Below, piece by piece: positions 26,257 through 37,655 of a DNA stretch of 64,000 bases. The translations under genes and the position numbers were made by a program. The stretch covers positions 54,382,096-54,446,095 of the forward strand of contig OY743177.1 in the NCBI GenBank assembly GCA_963555705.1, given 5' to 3'. Below the pieces are notes generated by a model. That model ran no database searches. It was not told the DNA's origin and saw only the letters and a program-made list of their open reading frames with translations. Numbering within the stretch: position 1 is the first letter of the stretch; each line of letters starts with the position of its first letter. This stretch comes from Ligustrum vulgare. Its lineage: Eukaryota; Streptophyta; Magnoliopsida; Lamiales; Oleaceae.

Positions 26257-26886
26257 ATGGCATTCCCAATACCACCAGGTTTCGTTTTTAAACCCACTGA
26301 TCAAATACTTATCACACTTTACCTAAAACCCAAAGCAATGGGATTGCCATTGCCATGCGATATATTTCTTGAACGAAATATATGCGGAAAGAATGCTACC
26401 CCATGGATCGTTTTTCCCAACAGCGATCCGTGGGAAATTGTTGGGGACTCCGAGGTTCGTGTTGTGAAGAAGGAAATTTACGTATTTACAGAGTTGGAAA
26501 ATAAAGGTATAGGGAGATTTTCTAGGGAGGCCGGCTGTGGAACGTGGGCCGGGAAATCTAAGGGGAAGGATATCAAGAATTGCAAGGGAGAAGTCATCGG
26601 TGTCAAGAAGTCATTTACTTTCAAAGTGAATGGAGATTTGAATCATGAGGAGATAGAAAAGAAGAAGGGTCGTTGGATAATGCACGAGTATACTTTGGCT
26701 GGAAGTTCTTTGGAGGGAGTGAATAACAAGGATTATGCCATTTGTCGAATTTCATGGGATCTGCCAAAATGCTGTGTAGAAGAGGAAGAAGAGTCTGATC
26801 TTGCTGTTGAATCTGATTTCAAAATTGAAGAAAACGAAAATCAAGTTTTGAATACCCCACTAAAAAAAGGTCTCCGTAGACGATAA
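26257..26886 (+). CDS. NAC-1: divergent NAC-domain protein with frameshifted C-terminus (209 aa)
   Basis: The first about 170 residues follow the NAC fold: PPGFVFKPTDQ near residue 6 (subdomain A), FPNSDPWEIVGDSEV (B region), YVFTELENKG and GCGTWAGKSK (the position of the usual W-K-A-T-G-K DNA-contact block), KKSFTFKVNG and GRWIMHEYTL (D region). NAC proteins are plant transcription factors that dimerise and bind DNA through this domain. Compared with NAC-3, an indel near 26830-26845 shifts the frame, so the protein ends in LNTPLKKGLRRR and the conserved acidic-aromatic tail (DEDFLxWLD) is left untranslated at about 26915-27000. It could be a shortened regulator or a pseudogene. Start taken at the ATG shared by all three copies. 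The 5' leader is conserved in copies 2 and 3. Confidence 0.75.
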   Translation: MAFPIPPGFVFKPTDQILITLYLKPKAMGLPLPCDIFLERNICGKNATPWIVFPNSDPWEIVGDSEVRVVKKEIYVFTELENKGIGRFSREAGCGTWAGKSKGKDIKNCKGEVIGVKKSFTFKVNGDLNHEEIEKKKGRWIMHEYTLAGSSLEGVNNKDYAICRISWDLPKCCVEEEEESDLAVESDFKIEENENQVLNTPLKKGLRRR

Positions 26887-27000
26887 GAAGCTGAACTCTG
26901 GAGCTGCCTCTGATGAAGATTTTTTACATTGGCTTGACAAATTGATTTTCTGCGACTACAATGAGTCAACTGACTTGTTATTTGGACATAATGCTGTTTA

Positions 27001-27577
27001 GTTGTAGGATCAATTTTCTAAAATTTTCTTGTAAAGTTGTTTGAGACAGACATGTTTGATGCAGTTTATCCATCGTAGTTTGAACCTTGTTGAAGAACTT
27101 TTGTGCCTCATTATCACAGTACTCAACCTGTTGCACTTTTAGAAGCAGATTTGTGAAACGAATTGGAATTTCAGTGTGTGTGTGTGAAATCCTTATTTGA
27201 AATGCAGACATATTATATATAGGAAGCAGGGTATGACTAATAATAACCACTGTTCATAAAATTGAATTTCAAGTATCTGTAACTTATTGTTGTACAACCA
27301 TTTTCTTGTGTCATCAGACCACAGTAGACCGGGAAAACAGGTTAGAAAGGTGCCAACTTTGCTATAATATGTTGTGAAACCCGCGTATCAACACATCTAA
27401 ATCATCAGATTTTCTGTTTTGGAGTTGGACTCGACTTAGATGGATTCACAGAGTGAATTGTTAGATGCCCTCCTCTCTTGGAAGTTGGTTTCTGAGTTCA
27501 ATATATCAGCACATACTCTGCCACGGTACAAAGAAACACGTCCACTGGTGGGTGAAAAGTCCCTCAAGCATTGATCA
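27001..27577. other. Shared downstream block of the NAC segment
   Basis: Non-coding DNA homologous to 62216-62830, and in part to 45900-46150 (landmark GATGCAGTTTATCCATC). It contains a short (GT)n tract near 27175. The minus frame at 26978-27250 is a shadow over this conserved block. Confidence 0.65.
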
Positions 27578-27960
27578 TCATTTGTGAGCAAAGGGAATCA
27601 GGTCTTTTAAGTGTCGATAACTCTGGGAAAATTGCTCCTTTGAGATACCGTGATCTTCAATTTTCCCCTCTTTATCTCCATCCACAAGATTTTCTTGATC
27701 TTTCATTTCAAAATCACTTGTACTTTTAGTTTTGAAACATTGGTTTGCAATGAGCATGTCGTCTACGTAAAGCAATAGCAGATGCCCATTTTGCAGATAG
27801 GCTTTTATAGTACATAAAGCAATGGCTCTTGTAGACTTAGTCTGTAGAAAACCCATAAACAAAATCGTGGTTACCTTCACAATTAGTGACTTCTTCACAC
27901 ATTTTGTGGATTCAAAAAAACTTTCTTTAGTTAGGCTTCATTTCTTCGTTTAAATTCCAG
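27578..27960 (-). pseudogene. Ty1/copia reverse-transcriptase fragment
   Basis: On the minus strand the frame contains HLLLLYVDDMLIANQ, with the YVDD catalytic box of copia reverse transcriptase in its usual LLLLYVDDMLI context, preceded by an AYLQNG stretch. Upstream and downstream parts are out of frame or lost. No LTRs were found. A short fragment only. Confidence 0.65.
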
Positions 27961-28096
27961 TTCATCATGATCCAACTTGGCCACATCACGGTTAAATGGC
28001 TTAACGTCTGCTAGGATGGTTAGAGTTGTTTACAGGGTGACATATACACTAAGCGCCCAAAACTTTAGCGACAATTATAGTAAATTTAAACCTTAG

Positions 28097-28916
28097 ACTG
28101 TGTTTGATTGAAAAGATGGAAAATGAGTTTTAAGAAAATACATTTCATGGAATTGATTTTCATGGAAAATATTTTCCTGGGAAAATACATTTGATTAATT
28201 TAAATTTCAAGGTAGAAAATGTTTGTAAAATTGAAAACATACGAGAAGCAAAATAAAGTCTATTTTTACTGCAACAAAAAAGTCCATTTACAAGATTTTT
28301 CACAAAATTTGGGAGGCTCTACAGTAACGACAGAGGTGCTAAATTTGGAAGAGGCGGAGGAATCATCGACAATGATTTGAGGTGGAGGTGATTCTTTGTC
28401 GGCGGGGAGGATTGTATTTGTGTTGGTGCACGAAAGTTTCTGTATTTTCTGTGGTCGAATTGGAATCTTGGAAGGGTCAGAATGAGTGGAATTCTGTAAA
28501 AACTTGATGGCGGAGGTGGCAGCGGGGTCTGTTGATGGAGTTGGCTGCGGTGGAGATTGAGAATTTGCGTCCAAATTAGGCTCAAATCTCTTAATTCAGG
28601 AGGAGAAGGAAGTCTTGAGATTGAGTTGTAGGTTGGAAGGGAGAAGTGTAAGAAGTCTGGAATGGCTGGAAGGGAGAAGTGGAAGAAGACTGGAACAGCT
28701 TATTCTGTAGACGAAGAAGGCGTTGTCTGTAGCAATCCTTTGTTTTTCCTTGGAAAATATTTTATCTACTCCAGCTGAAGAAAACATTTTCCACCAATTC
28801 AGGGAAAATAGGGTCACGTGAGGGAAAGGTAGAAATTTTTGCTCAACAAACACAATAAAAGAAGGAAAATGGTCCAAAATTTTCCTTCTTTCTAGGAAAA
28901 TAACGGCTGTCAAACA
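28097..28916 (-). mobile_element. MULE-like non-autonomous element with 9 bp TSD and gene-like cargo
   Basis: A perfect 9 bp AAACCTTAG flanks the element (28088-28096 and 28917-28925), the Mutator-superfamily length. The ends are weakly inverted: TGTTTGATTG on the left and TGTTTGACAG, complemented, on the right. Inside, GC-richer sequence holds minus frames at 28266-28574 and 28596-28913. No transposase is visible. Confidence 0.7.
28266..28574 (-). CDS. Unidentified proline/serine-rich frame inside the MULE-like element (102 aa)
   Basis: The product starts MDANSQSPPQPTPSTDPAAT and continues with a KIPIRPQKIQKL stretch and a VDDSSASSK stretch. It looks like the disordered N-terminal exon of a plant protein rather than a transposase, and its GC content is above the surroundings. 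I do not recognise the source gene. It is probably a captured exon without function, but the frame is open throughout. Confidence 0.3.
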   Translation of the reverse strand: MDANSQSPPQPTPSTDPAATSAIKFLQNSTHSDPSKIPIRPQKIQKLSCTNTNTILPADKESPPPQIIVDDSSASSKFSTSVVTVEPPKFCEKSCKWTFLLQ

Positions 28917-28925
28917 AAACCTTAG

Positions 28926-29524
28926 CTACCGTTTTAGAATTTCACTCAAACTCTAGTGGCACCTTAGTTTTTGACAGGGAAAACCATTGCTATGGTTAAA
29001 GTAACTAGTCATCCTACTGCAAGTGATGGCATGTAAACATTTTTGTCGTTAGAGGTGGCTTCTTATCTTAGTTTTCTTGTCTTATACATGTTTTGTAGTT
29101 CTATATTTATCAAAAAAGGCTGCATCATGGCACATTGTACATAGTTTATTTTTGGAAGTTGTTTGATGCGTTTTCTTGTTAACTCTTAGTGTTTCATTCT
29201 CTTGTGTGTGTGAAGAGAAACATTGTTTTGCAGGTAAGTTGAGCCAACAATGAAAGATCTATCAACTCGTCCAAGCAGCAGAAGGGGTCTGCAACTAGTG
29301 GAAGATTAATTTTGATATAAAGCTGTGTAGCTTTTCTTTTGCTCATTATTTGAGATGTCCGAGTCCTCTTTTCTTATCCAGGTTATATTTCTTGTAAAAT
29401 GATTCCATTTATGAAATCATTTGGTGAACAAGACTCAATTATCTTATTTCTTGAGGTGAATTTTTTGATGTTAGAAAATTATTATCACATTGGAAAAATA
29501 AATGTAGAAACTAGCACAAGAATT
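28926..29524. other. No gene seen; possible remnant 3' exon
   Basis: Mostly AT-rich. A TTTTGCAG acceptor-like site near 29227-29234 is followed by a GC-richer 75-base stretch, but every frame stops early. Nothing firm. Confidence 0.4.
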
Positions 29525-29685
29525 GATCAAAAGCAGTAAAGTTCATTCTGCATCATTTGGCGCCGTCTGTGGGAACGATTTTAATTGTTCCTAAACTCAT
29601 CTAACATTCTACCATGTCTCGGAGGAATACTCATCGCAACGTAAGGAGCCAGAGCCGGCAGTACTTGAGGAAAACTAACGTCTCG
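29525..29685 (+). mobile_element. 5' remnant of a Tat-type Ty3/gypsy element: LTR end, primer-binding site, gag start
   Basis: 29525-29555 matches the last 31 bases of the LTRs that end at 41474 and 51057 (AGTAAAGTTCATTCNGCATCA pattern). It is followed at once by TTTGGCGCCGTCTGTGGGAA, a common plant gypsy primer-binding site, and by an ATG at 29614 opening a basic peptide (MSRRNTHRNVRSQSRQYLRK) typical of a gag start. The sequence then breaks off at about 29685. Confidence 0.7.
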
Positions 29686-31302
29686 TTATATATGCGGATG
29701 AAAATACTCACTAGTCTAATAGATGGCTGACATGGCACCATATTCGGTCCTACATTGCCACATTAGCTACATATATAGTTAAAATAAGGGAAAAAAACAC
29801 AAATGTTCTTGGATATTTGGGTTTCTTGCGATAATAATCTCCAACGTTTAGATTTTGTCATTTATACTCTCAGAATCACTAAACGTTGCTAAAATGGTTC
29901 TTACTGTTAGATTCTATTAATTTCAACCGTTAAAAATATTACTTGACCACCTATTTTTTAAATATTTAGAAGAGTATTTATGTCTTTATCAAAAGGTTTT
30001 GGCATATTAAATCCAATTAAAAGGTTGTACGTAAATAACATCATCGGAATGAAAATGTTTAGACGTATTAAGTCCCTAATCTACAAACATTTGGTGTATT
30101 TAGTCCTTAACCTATAGACATTTGACGTATTTAGTCCTTAAAATATTAAGTCTCCATTTGAACCCATTATTTCAAATAATTCGGTTTGTAATTGTGGTTT
30201 TTTGGAAAATTTGTGGTTAAAAAGTAAGATTTTTTTTTTTTTTTTTTAATCTATATGTAGATAACTTTATTGATTAAAAACTTCATTTTTTTCAAAATTC
30301 GTTTTCAACCACACATTCCACTAAATAAAATAATATACACATAAATTTATAAATTGTTTACCAAATGAAGAATTATTAATTTACAGAGATCTATTAAAAT
30401 TCAACAACAATCTGCCACTCTAATTGAAATCAAACCGAAAAAATCGAAAACTATTTTATTTTTACAAAAAAAAAAAAAAAAAACGATCGTTCTCAAAACC
30501 AAAACCAAAACCAAAACTAAAATTGAAAATTGAAAACAGAAAGTAGAAAGTAAAATTGATAGGTTAAACTATTATTTTGGTGAATTTTTTAATTATACAC
30601 TTTAAAAATCCAGAATAAACTTCGATTTTTTCAATTCAATTTCAATTCGATTATCTCAGTTCCTTTTTTTGTCCACCTCTAAATATTTGTTATTCAGCGC
30701 CCGTTTGGTAAATGATATTTTGGAAGGAATTTAGATTTTTTAGAGAATATATGATTGAAAAGATGTTGAAAAGTATGAAAGCGGTGGATTCCTTAAAAAA
30801 TTGTAGTTGAAAATGAGTTTTTAGAGGAAGTTTTTCAAAAATTCATGGACCAAACAAGGGCCCAATTCCTAAAAATCATTTTTTAAAATATAACAGAGAC
30901 ATGTTGTTGTTGAATTTTTATAAATCTCCGTAAATTGATACGCCTCTGTTTGGTAAACCGTTTATAAATTTATGTATAGATTATTTCATTGATATAATGT
31001 GGTTGAAAACGAGTTTTGAAAAATGAAGTTTTCAATCAATAAAATAATCTATACATAAATTAAAAAAAAATCTTACTTTTTAATCACAAATTTTCTAAAA
31101 AGTTACAATTACAAACGGGAGTTTAATATGTTAGAGGGACTAAATACGCCAAACATTTGTAGGTTAGTGACTAAATACGCCAAACATTTGTAGGTTAGAG
31201 ACTTAATACTCAAAAATGTTTCCATTCTAGGGATGTTATTTATGTACAACCTTTTTTTAAATTTTTTTTTACGTAAACCTTTTAATCGGACTTAATACCC
31301 AG

Positions 31303-31305
<3 letters not shown>

Positions 31306-31334
<29 letters not shown>

Positions 31335-31342
31335 GGCCCTCA

Positions 31343-31388
<46 letters not shown>
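31306..31388. repeat. (AT)n microsatellites at the LINE/foldback junction
   Basis: Two AT runs separated by TAATTAAGGCCCTCAAG. They replace the LINE poly-A tail seen at 53947-53962 in copy 3. Confidence 0.85.
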
Positions 31389-31391
<3 letters not shown>

Positions 31392-31394
31392 ATA

Positions 31395-32584
31395 AAGGCC
31401 CTCAAGAGTATTGGAGTGGTTTTTAATCCACCTCCGTTAAGTCTTGCCAGGGGTTTTGATTCCCTAACCATTTTATTAATACAAAAAAAAATTACACCTA
31501 GCGGAAGAGGATATAGCCCTTACCTTCATATAGTATGCCTAGTACAAAAGACTTCAAAATCTCAAAATGATGCATGCAATATTGGAATACAACTCCAGTT
31601 AATAAAAAACCATGAATGCAATACAAAAAGCTATAAATTAGGAGTACTTACTCCCTTTTACAAGTTCCAAAAATTTGTAATTCCTAGTAATATTCTAAGG
31701 GATATATGCTCAGATTACCATCTAGTCTGGTTCCAATATGTAAGTTACTGCCTTTGGTCCATTAGTACAACGTTTTGAAGGATTCTAGGAATGTTATGTA
31801 CTATGTACCATAAACAATTATCGCCGAAGATCCTTGCTTTAGCAAGCCAGGAGGTGGCTTTGTTGGAAATTTTCTTTTCCAGCTCAATTTTACTGAAGTG
31901 TCTTCTCAGACACTCCTTGATCTCAAATAATTGATAACATCATGGCCAAGAACCAGCATTATTTGAGTTGATACCATGGACTACTGCCTGAAGATCAGTT
32001 GCAAATCTAACTTCCTTTAATTCCAACTCCTTGAATTTCTGAATACTTTCTAGCATTACTTATGTAGCAGCTTCACAATAATTCTTCCCTATCAACTTTT
32101 TGCTCAATGCAAATATAATTTGTTCAAAGCTATCCCTAGCAATGCTTCCACTTCCATACATCTCCTTCTCCTTATAAACAGAAGTATTGATTTTGATGGT
32201 GTTCCCAATAGGTTTTTCCCAACAACATATGATAGGTTTCTTTTGCGTTATTTCCTTTTTAGCGTTCAAAGCTTTCTAGATCATTTGCATTTTCCCTTCA
32301 ACAGTTTTAATAATTCTATGTGCAGACATTTGTTTGTTTTCGTATTTAGAGTAATTTCTCTCAATCCACAAATACCACATAACAAAAAGGGTAGATACTT
32401 AAAATGCACAGGTAATTTTCAACAACTTCTACTCCAAGCATTGAAGAGACACATAGGATGATTATATTCCAGCCACGGTTTTCCAATTTTAGAAAACAAA
32501 AATGTCCATAGCTCTATAGCAACAGGTCCAAGAATGAAAAGATGATTCATACCCTCCTCATTTAGATGCCATTTGAATTCCAAG
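31395..32584 (-). pseudogene. LINE (L1-type) ORF2 C-terminal fragment, inverted copy
   Basis: On the minus strand 32060-32269 codes an RNase H-like stretch (IKINTSVYKEKEMYGSGSIARD...), as found after the zinc-binding region of plant L1 ORF2. It is the reverse counterpart of 52740-53940. Stops and frameshifts interrupt it. Confidence 0.65.
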
Positions 32585-32892
32585 CATATTTTTGATCGAA
32601 ATAATGAACATGTAGAATGGGACGTGGATGGATCTGATCAAAGCAAACCTCCTTCATGGATGGAATCTTGATGAACGAACGAAGGCAAGAAAATTACGAC
32701 TACAAGCAACCAACTTCTGTATGATCGATGGGAAGTTATATAAGAAGGGGATTTCGATTCCCGATTTAAAATGCATCACTGAGGAGGAAGGCCAATAGAT
32801 TCTAGAGGAAATTCATTTGAGAGCTTGTGAAAATCATTTGGGAGGAAATATGTTTGGGTTTAAGACTTTAAGGCATGGTTACTTTTGGCCTA
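32585..32892 (+). pseudogene. Tat Ty3/gypsy RNase H end and integrase zinc-finger fragment (5' half)
   Basis: The frames read NNEHVEWDVDGSDQSKPPSW, then an IDGKLYKKGISIPDLKC stretch and a HLRACENHLGGN...TLRHGYFWPT stretch, the RNase H to integrase HHCC region of gypsy Pol. The sequence stops at the codon for the T of YFWPT because a CACTA element is inserted there; it resumes at 37674. One in-frame stop and small shifts show decay. Confidence 0.75.
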
Positions 32893-32909
32893 CACTACAA
32901 CAAAAATAG

Positions 32910-33285
32910 CCTTTTGAAACACTTGAAAAATGTTGCCAAAAGGTTTTTGCAACGTTTGGCAAGTGTTGAAAATCGCAGTGTTGCCGTAGAGAAAAAACTT
33001 TTTGCAACGTTCCTTTTGCAACGTTTATTAAGTGTTGCGGTAGACCCTTTTGCAACGTTTTTTAAGTGTTACCGTAGACCATTTTGCAACGTTTATTAAG
33101 TGTTGCGTTAGACCCTTTTGCAACATTTTTTAAGTGTTTCCGTAGACCCTTTTGCAACGTTTATTAAGTGTTGCGTTAAATCCTTTTGCAACGTTTTTTA
33201 AGTATTTCCGTAGACCCTTTTGCAACATTTATTGAGTGTTGCCGTAGACCCTTTTGCAACGTTTTTTGAACGCTGCTATAGATAT
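32910..33285. repeat. Left subterminal repeats of the CACTA element
   Basis: About eight tandem or alternating 37 bp units with TTTTGCAACGTTT and AAGTGTTGCGGTAGACC. Such arrays are transposase-binding regions in CACTA elements (family knowledge). The plus frame at 32875-33099 only reads through them. Confidence 0.85.
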
Positions 33286-34232
33286 ATATTTAAATATTAT
33301 TGAACAAATTATTTATAAAACCAAAATTTTTCTAATTACTTCATTTAAATAGTATTTTAAATAAAAAAAAGTAAATACATTATGAATTTTCAAATTCATA
33401 CAAAATAAAGTCTTGATAATGTCTAATAAATCAACAATACAGAATAAAAAATCCACGAAAGAAAGTGTTGATAATGTTTAACAAATTCGCAAAAGAACTC
33501 ATCATTTGACAAAATAAATATTTTACTACGGGAATATCAACTTCATCCCGTAATATAACTGCACCTTTAGATCGAAAAATTCGGTCAATCTTCAAAGTTA
33601 CACCTATAACAAATTTGAGCAAAGTTATAAGTGAATGCCACGCTTTACTTAATAAATGGTGTCACACTTTACTTAGTAAATGGTAGAAAAAAATAAAAAA
33701 TAGAGTTAAAAACAAAATACATTTATATCTTTCAAATGTGATTTCATAGAAATTGATATGACTTGTCCTAAATTAATCTATTAGACCAGAGACGTGAAGT
33801 GCATCGATGACAGATGTTAGCTAGATGCTAGATCTACACCAAGGAAAATGAGCTTTCACCCAAAGTGTAAAACCTAAACTTAGACGTGTTAACTTCTCTT
33901 TCCTTCCCTTCTATTGTAAAAAATTCTATAGAAATTTCGACAGAACCTCCCCTATAAATTGGACTTAGTCAACCTGTAAAAAAAATCATAACCAACATAA
34001 TAATTTAAAAATCAAACCAACACCTCAAACAACTTCCAACATCAATCCCTAACTCCTCAACATCACAAATTCAACAATAAACTCTATCTAAACCCAAATC
34101 AAATTTAAAATTAATTAATAATAGCTAACAAAAATCTTGAATTCAAATTAAGCTTGTTTTCAAATAGACTTATATGAAGTTAGTCATAAATAAGAATTAC
34201 ACAAGATCATTGAATAAATAAACGTTTCTTAC

Positions 34233-35911
34233 CATAAGAAGCTCTTCCACTAGCATTTTCAGTGCTTTTGCTCAGTTCATGACCACCTGAAACTAGGGAG
34301 AGAAAATATGAGTTTTCAATAATCAACTCTATCTATTATAATGTATATGCACACTATATAAGTTACTTCTCAAGACTTCCTTAAGAAATATTTGGTATGT
34401 GAGAAACATACATTTGTCAAACTAATCAAATACAACTATTTGGCCAAGCAATGGTACTTCCGTAGGCATCCTTTAGAACTCGAAATTCGTCGGTAGGTCT
34501 ATATAAGGTCAAGTGATCTATATACACTTCCTCAACCCAAACCTTCCAACAAATTTTCTCTCTCAACTTTTCAACCACTCATTTTACCTAGAAAATATAA
34601 AAAAACTTTTAAAAAACTGAGCCTAATTCACTGACTTGATGATGAAAAAACTTGATATATTCAATTGCTTCCTAGAGAAGCGAGGCACTATTAGTCTGAA
34701 AGAGTAATTAAAAACAAAATATTCAGTTAATGTTTAGTACAAATAATAATTAGCTTACAAATTTATGAATAATTATTCCAAGTTTTCGCATTTTCGAAAG
34801 TCAAAACCAACTTTTGGAGGACAGTGATTTGGTCCCCTAGTTTTTATTTTCAAAATTGATGATCCATTTTAGCATAGAAAGGAAATTCGAGAAACATTTA
34901 TTGAGACATAATTAATTACATTCCGACTTGAGAGCTACATACAATGATTACATGTTAATCTTACACACACATTTTAAGCTTTATTTTCCCATAAATAGAC
35001 ATCAAGTGACTGAAGTTTTCACGTGTGAAACAACTCCTGTACCTGAGACAGACTATTAGGAACTTAAATATGATGACAACAAACTCTCTGAATGTAACTT
35101 AAAGATTTATAACCTTAAGAAAATCCCCAGTTTTAGCATAGGCACAGGAGATCAAGGTCATGTTTTCCAATTTTTTATTAAATGTCTAAAAGCTCAGCAG
35201 CTCTAGTATCCATAACGTCATGTCATATTAAAAAAATAAGTGCTAATGAAGTATGATCAGAGCAAATCAACATATTGCAATATTTAGTTTCAAACTGAAA
35301 ATAAGTAATATACATTCCATGTCTACTAATGGTGACTAACATCAATCAAATAATAGGTTCTAAATAAGTTCCCCCCAAAAGAAAATGTTGACACAGAATA
35401 TGATTATTGATTTGTTGACAACCAAAGAAGCTAGTAATCATGGTAATCTGCTTCCCAAGATATAGAAAGCCAAGACCTAGAGGCAAGAGGCTAAGCTGGG
35501 GCTCCTACAGATTTGATGCATTTCATTTCTTTATTATTAAAGAAATTGTTTTGTCAAAATACTCATTACAAGAACCCATACAGACCAGGTCAAGAGAGAC
35601 CGTAGGTGCAGAGAAGGCAATGACATCTAGAGATTCCTTAGAATCTTCAAGTATCAAATTTAATATACTACTAATATGAAAAAAGAAATTGTTACATGTA
35701 AGCAAAAGTAGTACATATACACAAATTAAAAGAGAATGAAAATTCACAAAAAAAAAAAAAAAAAGCAATTTCCTGAAAAGAGGGATTACCTTGAAAACAT
35801 TATTTTTTTTGCACCAGGAGTGTGACAAACAGATCTCAGCTCCTTTTCTATGTTCGGCATAGTGTTAGAACATTGCAGATAAGCCTCCCTGAAAGCATCC
35901 TTCTTGATATC
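34233..35911 (-). other. Exon-like cargo inside the CACTA element
   Basis: Two blocks on the minus strand have consensus splice sites. 35790-35911 has acceptor TTTGTAG and donor CAAG|GTAAT and is open for 40 codons (DIKKDAFREAYLQC..., SVCHTPGAKK). 34233-34286 has acceptor TTTCAG and donor ATG|GTAAGA, reading HELSKSTENASGRASYG. I do not recognise the protein, and the two blocks are not in phase with each other if joined directly, so an exon is missing or these are relics. They could be a captured host gene fragment or exons of a decayed element gene. Confidence 0.35.
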
Positions 35912-37028
35912 CTACAAACAAGCCCAATCCAAATCAATAATGCACCAAGCAAAAAATAAAATAAAATAAAATAAAAAATAAATAAAAATAAATTGGAAGT
36001 ACTATAGCTAAGTAGCTCCTATGGGGCTTTAAACATGATTGTCTTATTAGAATGTGAGAATCCAAAAGCCATGAGTTTGACCTATTACTTCACAGACCAA
36101 GATCATTAAGCCTAGTAGAAATTCAATAAGGATAAAAAAAAAAGAAATTCAAAACCGCAGAAAAGGATTAAAGAAATTTTCTATTTAGTTTTGCTCACAT
36201 AAAGCATTGATATCTAATATATATGTGCCAAAATAGAAAAAAGAATAAAGAATAATAGCCAAAAATACCTAATATAGTGAATAGAAGCTTCACAGGTGCC
36301 GATTTTATATGATCAACACTTCAAAATCAAAGATTTCAATTCTCCTCGACTTTAAAAAAAAATAAAAAATCAAAATCAAGTCTTACAAATAAATTTAAAC
36401 AAATCTCAGTACACAACATAAATGATTGAAAATACCAAGAGATAAGTAGCTAAATTCACAGCCCTTTTGCATAGATCAGAAAATGATGGACCTAACATCT
36501 TCTGTATGGTCTAACCTCAAATTGATTCAATGACCAATAATATCAATTCCAAAAATTCAAAATAAATTTTAACACTAATTTGCACATCAAGCAACTGTTC
36601 CCAATTCCTGTTCGCCAAAACTAGTCATGGAAATCAATGCAATGCAGTTTTATAGATCATCCCAACCCCGCAAAAGAAACACGTGATCTCACAAAGTGTA
36701 GACCATGGACCATGGACCCTCGATAATTTCTTGTAACCTAAGCACATCTGTAAGGGCATGTTTGGTACAGAGTAATTTAACATTTTTTCTGTTCAGAATA
36801 AAACATTCCGCAAGTAATTCTCAAATGGGGTAAAAACCACAACAATGGGGAGCTGCAATATAATTATATAACTCAGAAACAACAATCTCATTCACGAATA
36901 CGTTACATTTTAAGCTTATCTAGATTCAATCGTAAATAACTGACAAATTTATTATGCCGGTAAGTTCACCTGCAAGATCCAGAAGCTTGTAAAGACGTAT
37001 TTAACACCCTAAAATCGTGATTCAGTAA

Positions 37029-37388
37029 CTACTTAGCTGCTTCAGAATCTTCCATATTCGTCGACATAATCTTACATATAGGAATGGTTTCATTCTTACT
37101 CGCCACCGCTGCAAGGGGAGGACGAGGCGAGCTGGCGAGGCGACCCAGCGACGAGCGGTGGAGCTGAGCTGCGCTTCTGGTGTTGGAGCTGCGCTGCTGC
37201 AGGCTGATTGTTGGAACTTGGAAGATGGAGGGGAGCTGCGGTGGATGGCGGTGGCGGAGCTGAAGGTCAAAGGAGGGGTGAAGGGCGGAAGTGGGTTGCA
37301 GGGTTGGGGAAATGGGGCGGACGGAAATGAGCCAAATGACAGAGGAAATGAAGAAATGGACGCTGGTCTGGTTTAAATGGGCTTTCAT
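37029..37388 (-). other. GC-rich open frame near the right end of the CACTA element
   Basis: A distinctly GC-rich 360 bp block, open in two minus frames (119 aa and 82 aa) and one plus frame. The product is rich in Ser, Pro, Arg and Ala with no known motif. It may be a first exon and promoter-proximal CpG-rich block of captured gene material. Two open frames on one strand mean neither can be preferred. Confidence 0.25.
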
Positions 37389-37429
37389 CGGATATGGATT
37401 GGTTTAAATGGGCTGGATCACCGGTCCTT

Positions 37430-37655
37430 AGTAAAACGTTGCAATAGACAGCCTATTGCAACGTTTAAAACGTTGCCAAAACTTAATTTGAGTGTTGCAA
37501 AAATCTCAACTTATCGCAACAATTTTTAGATGTTGCAAAAAGGGATAAATCTCAAATATTTATATCAAATGCAACATTCACTTACAAAATGTTGCGGTAG
37601 ACCACTTTTAACAACATTCAATTAGCAAATGTTGCCATTTAAATGTTTTCAAAAG
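37430..37655. repeat. Right subterminal repeats of the CACTA element
   Basis: Inverted relatives of the left array (AAACGTTGC / GTTGCAAAAA units), running up to the right TIR. Confidence 0.8.

Larger units (their letters stand above)
24662..27480 (+). repeat. NAC-bearing segmental duplication, copy 1
   Basis: Blocks at 24662-24880, 25676-25980, 26090-27000 and 27001-27260 match copy 2 (41475-46150) and copy 3 (51058-62700) in order and orientation; the match at 27430-27480 was seen in copy 3 (62760-62820). Shared landmarks are GTAGAGGTGGATTTTCCAAG, the ATTTTCATCC block upstream of the gene, the NAC leader and ORF, and a long common downstream block. Copy 1 lacks the foldback element but carries its own MITE. 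Confidence 0.8.
29686..32584 (-). repeat. Inverted copy of NAC-upstream DNA (flank, foldback element and LINE)
   Basis: Read on the minus strand this block runs LINE 3' part (32584 to about 31395), foldback element (about 31290 to 29805), an 8 bp TTATTTTA site near 29790, then the ATTTTCATCC-containing flank that lies upstream of NAC-1 (25800-25860) and NAC-2 (44040-44120). Its order matches 52740-53960 and 42281-44130 but inverted. Both edges fall inside Tat-element sequence (gag at 29685, RNase H/integrase from 32585), so it replaced or interrupted the Tat body. No NAC coding sequence came with it. Confidence 0.75.

Noticed and set aside
32875..33285. Regularly spaced direct repeats resembling a CRISPR array
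   Set aside because: They are subterminal repeats of a CACTA element in a plant genome, with no constant spacer length and no cas genes.
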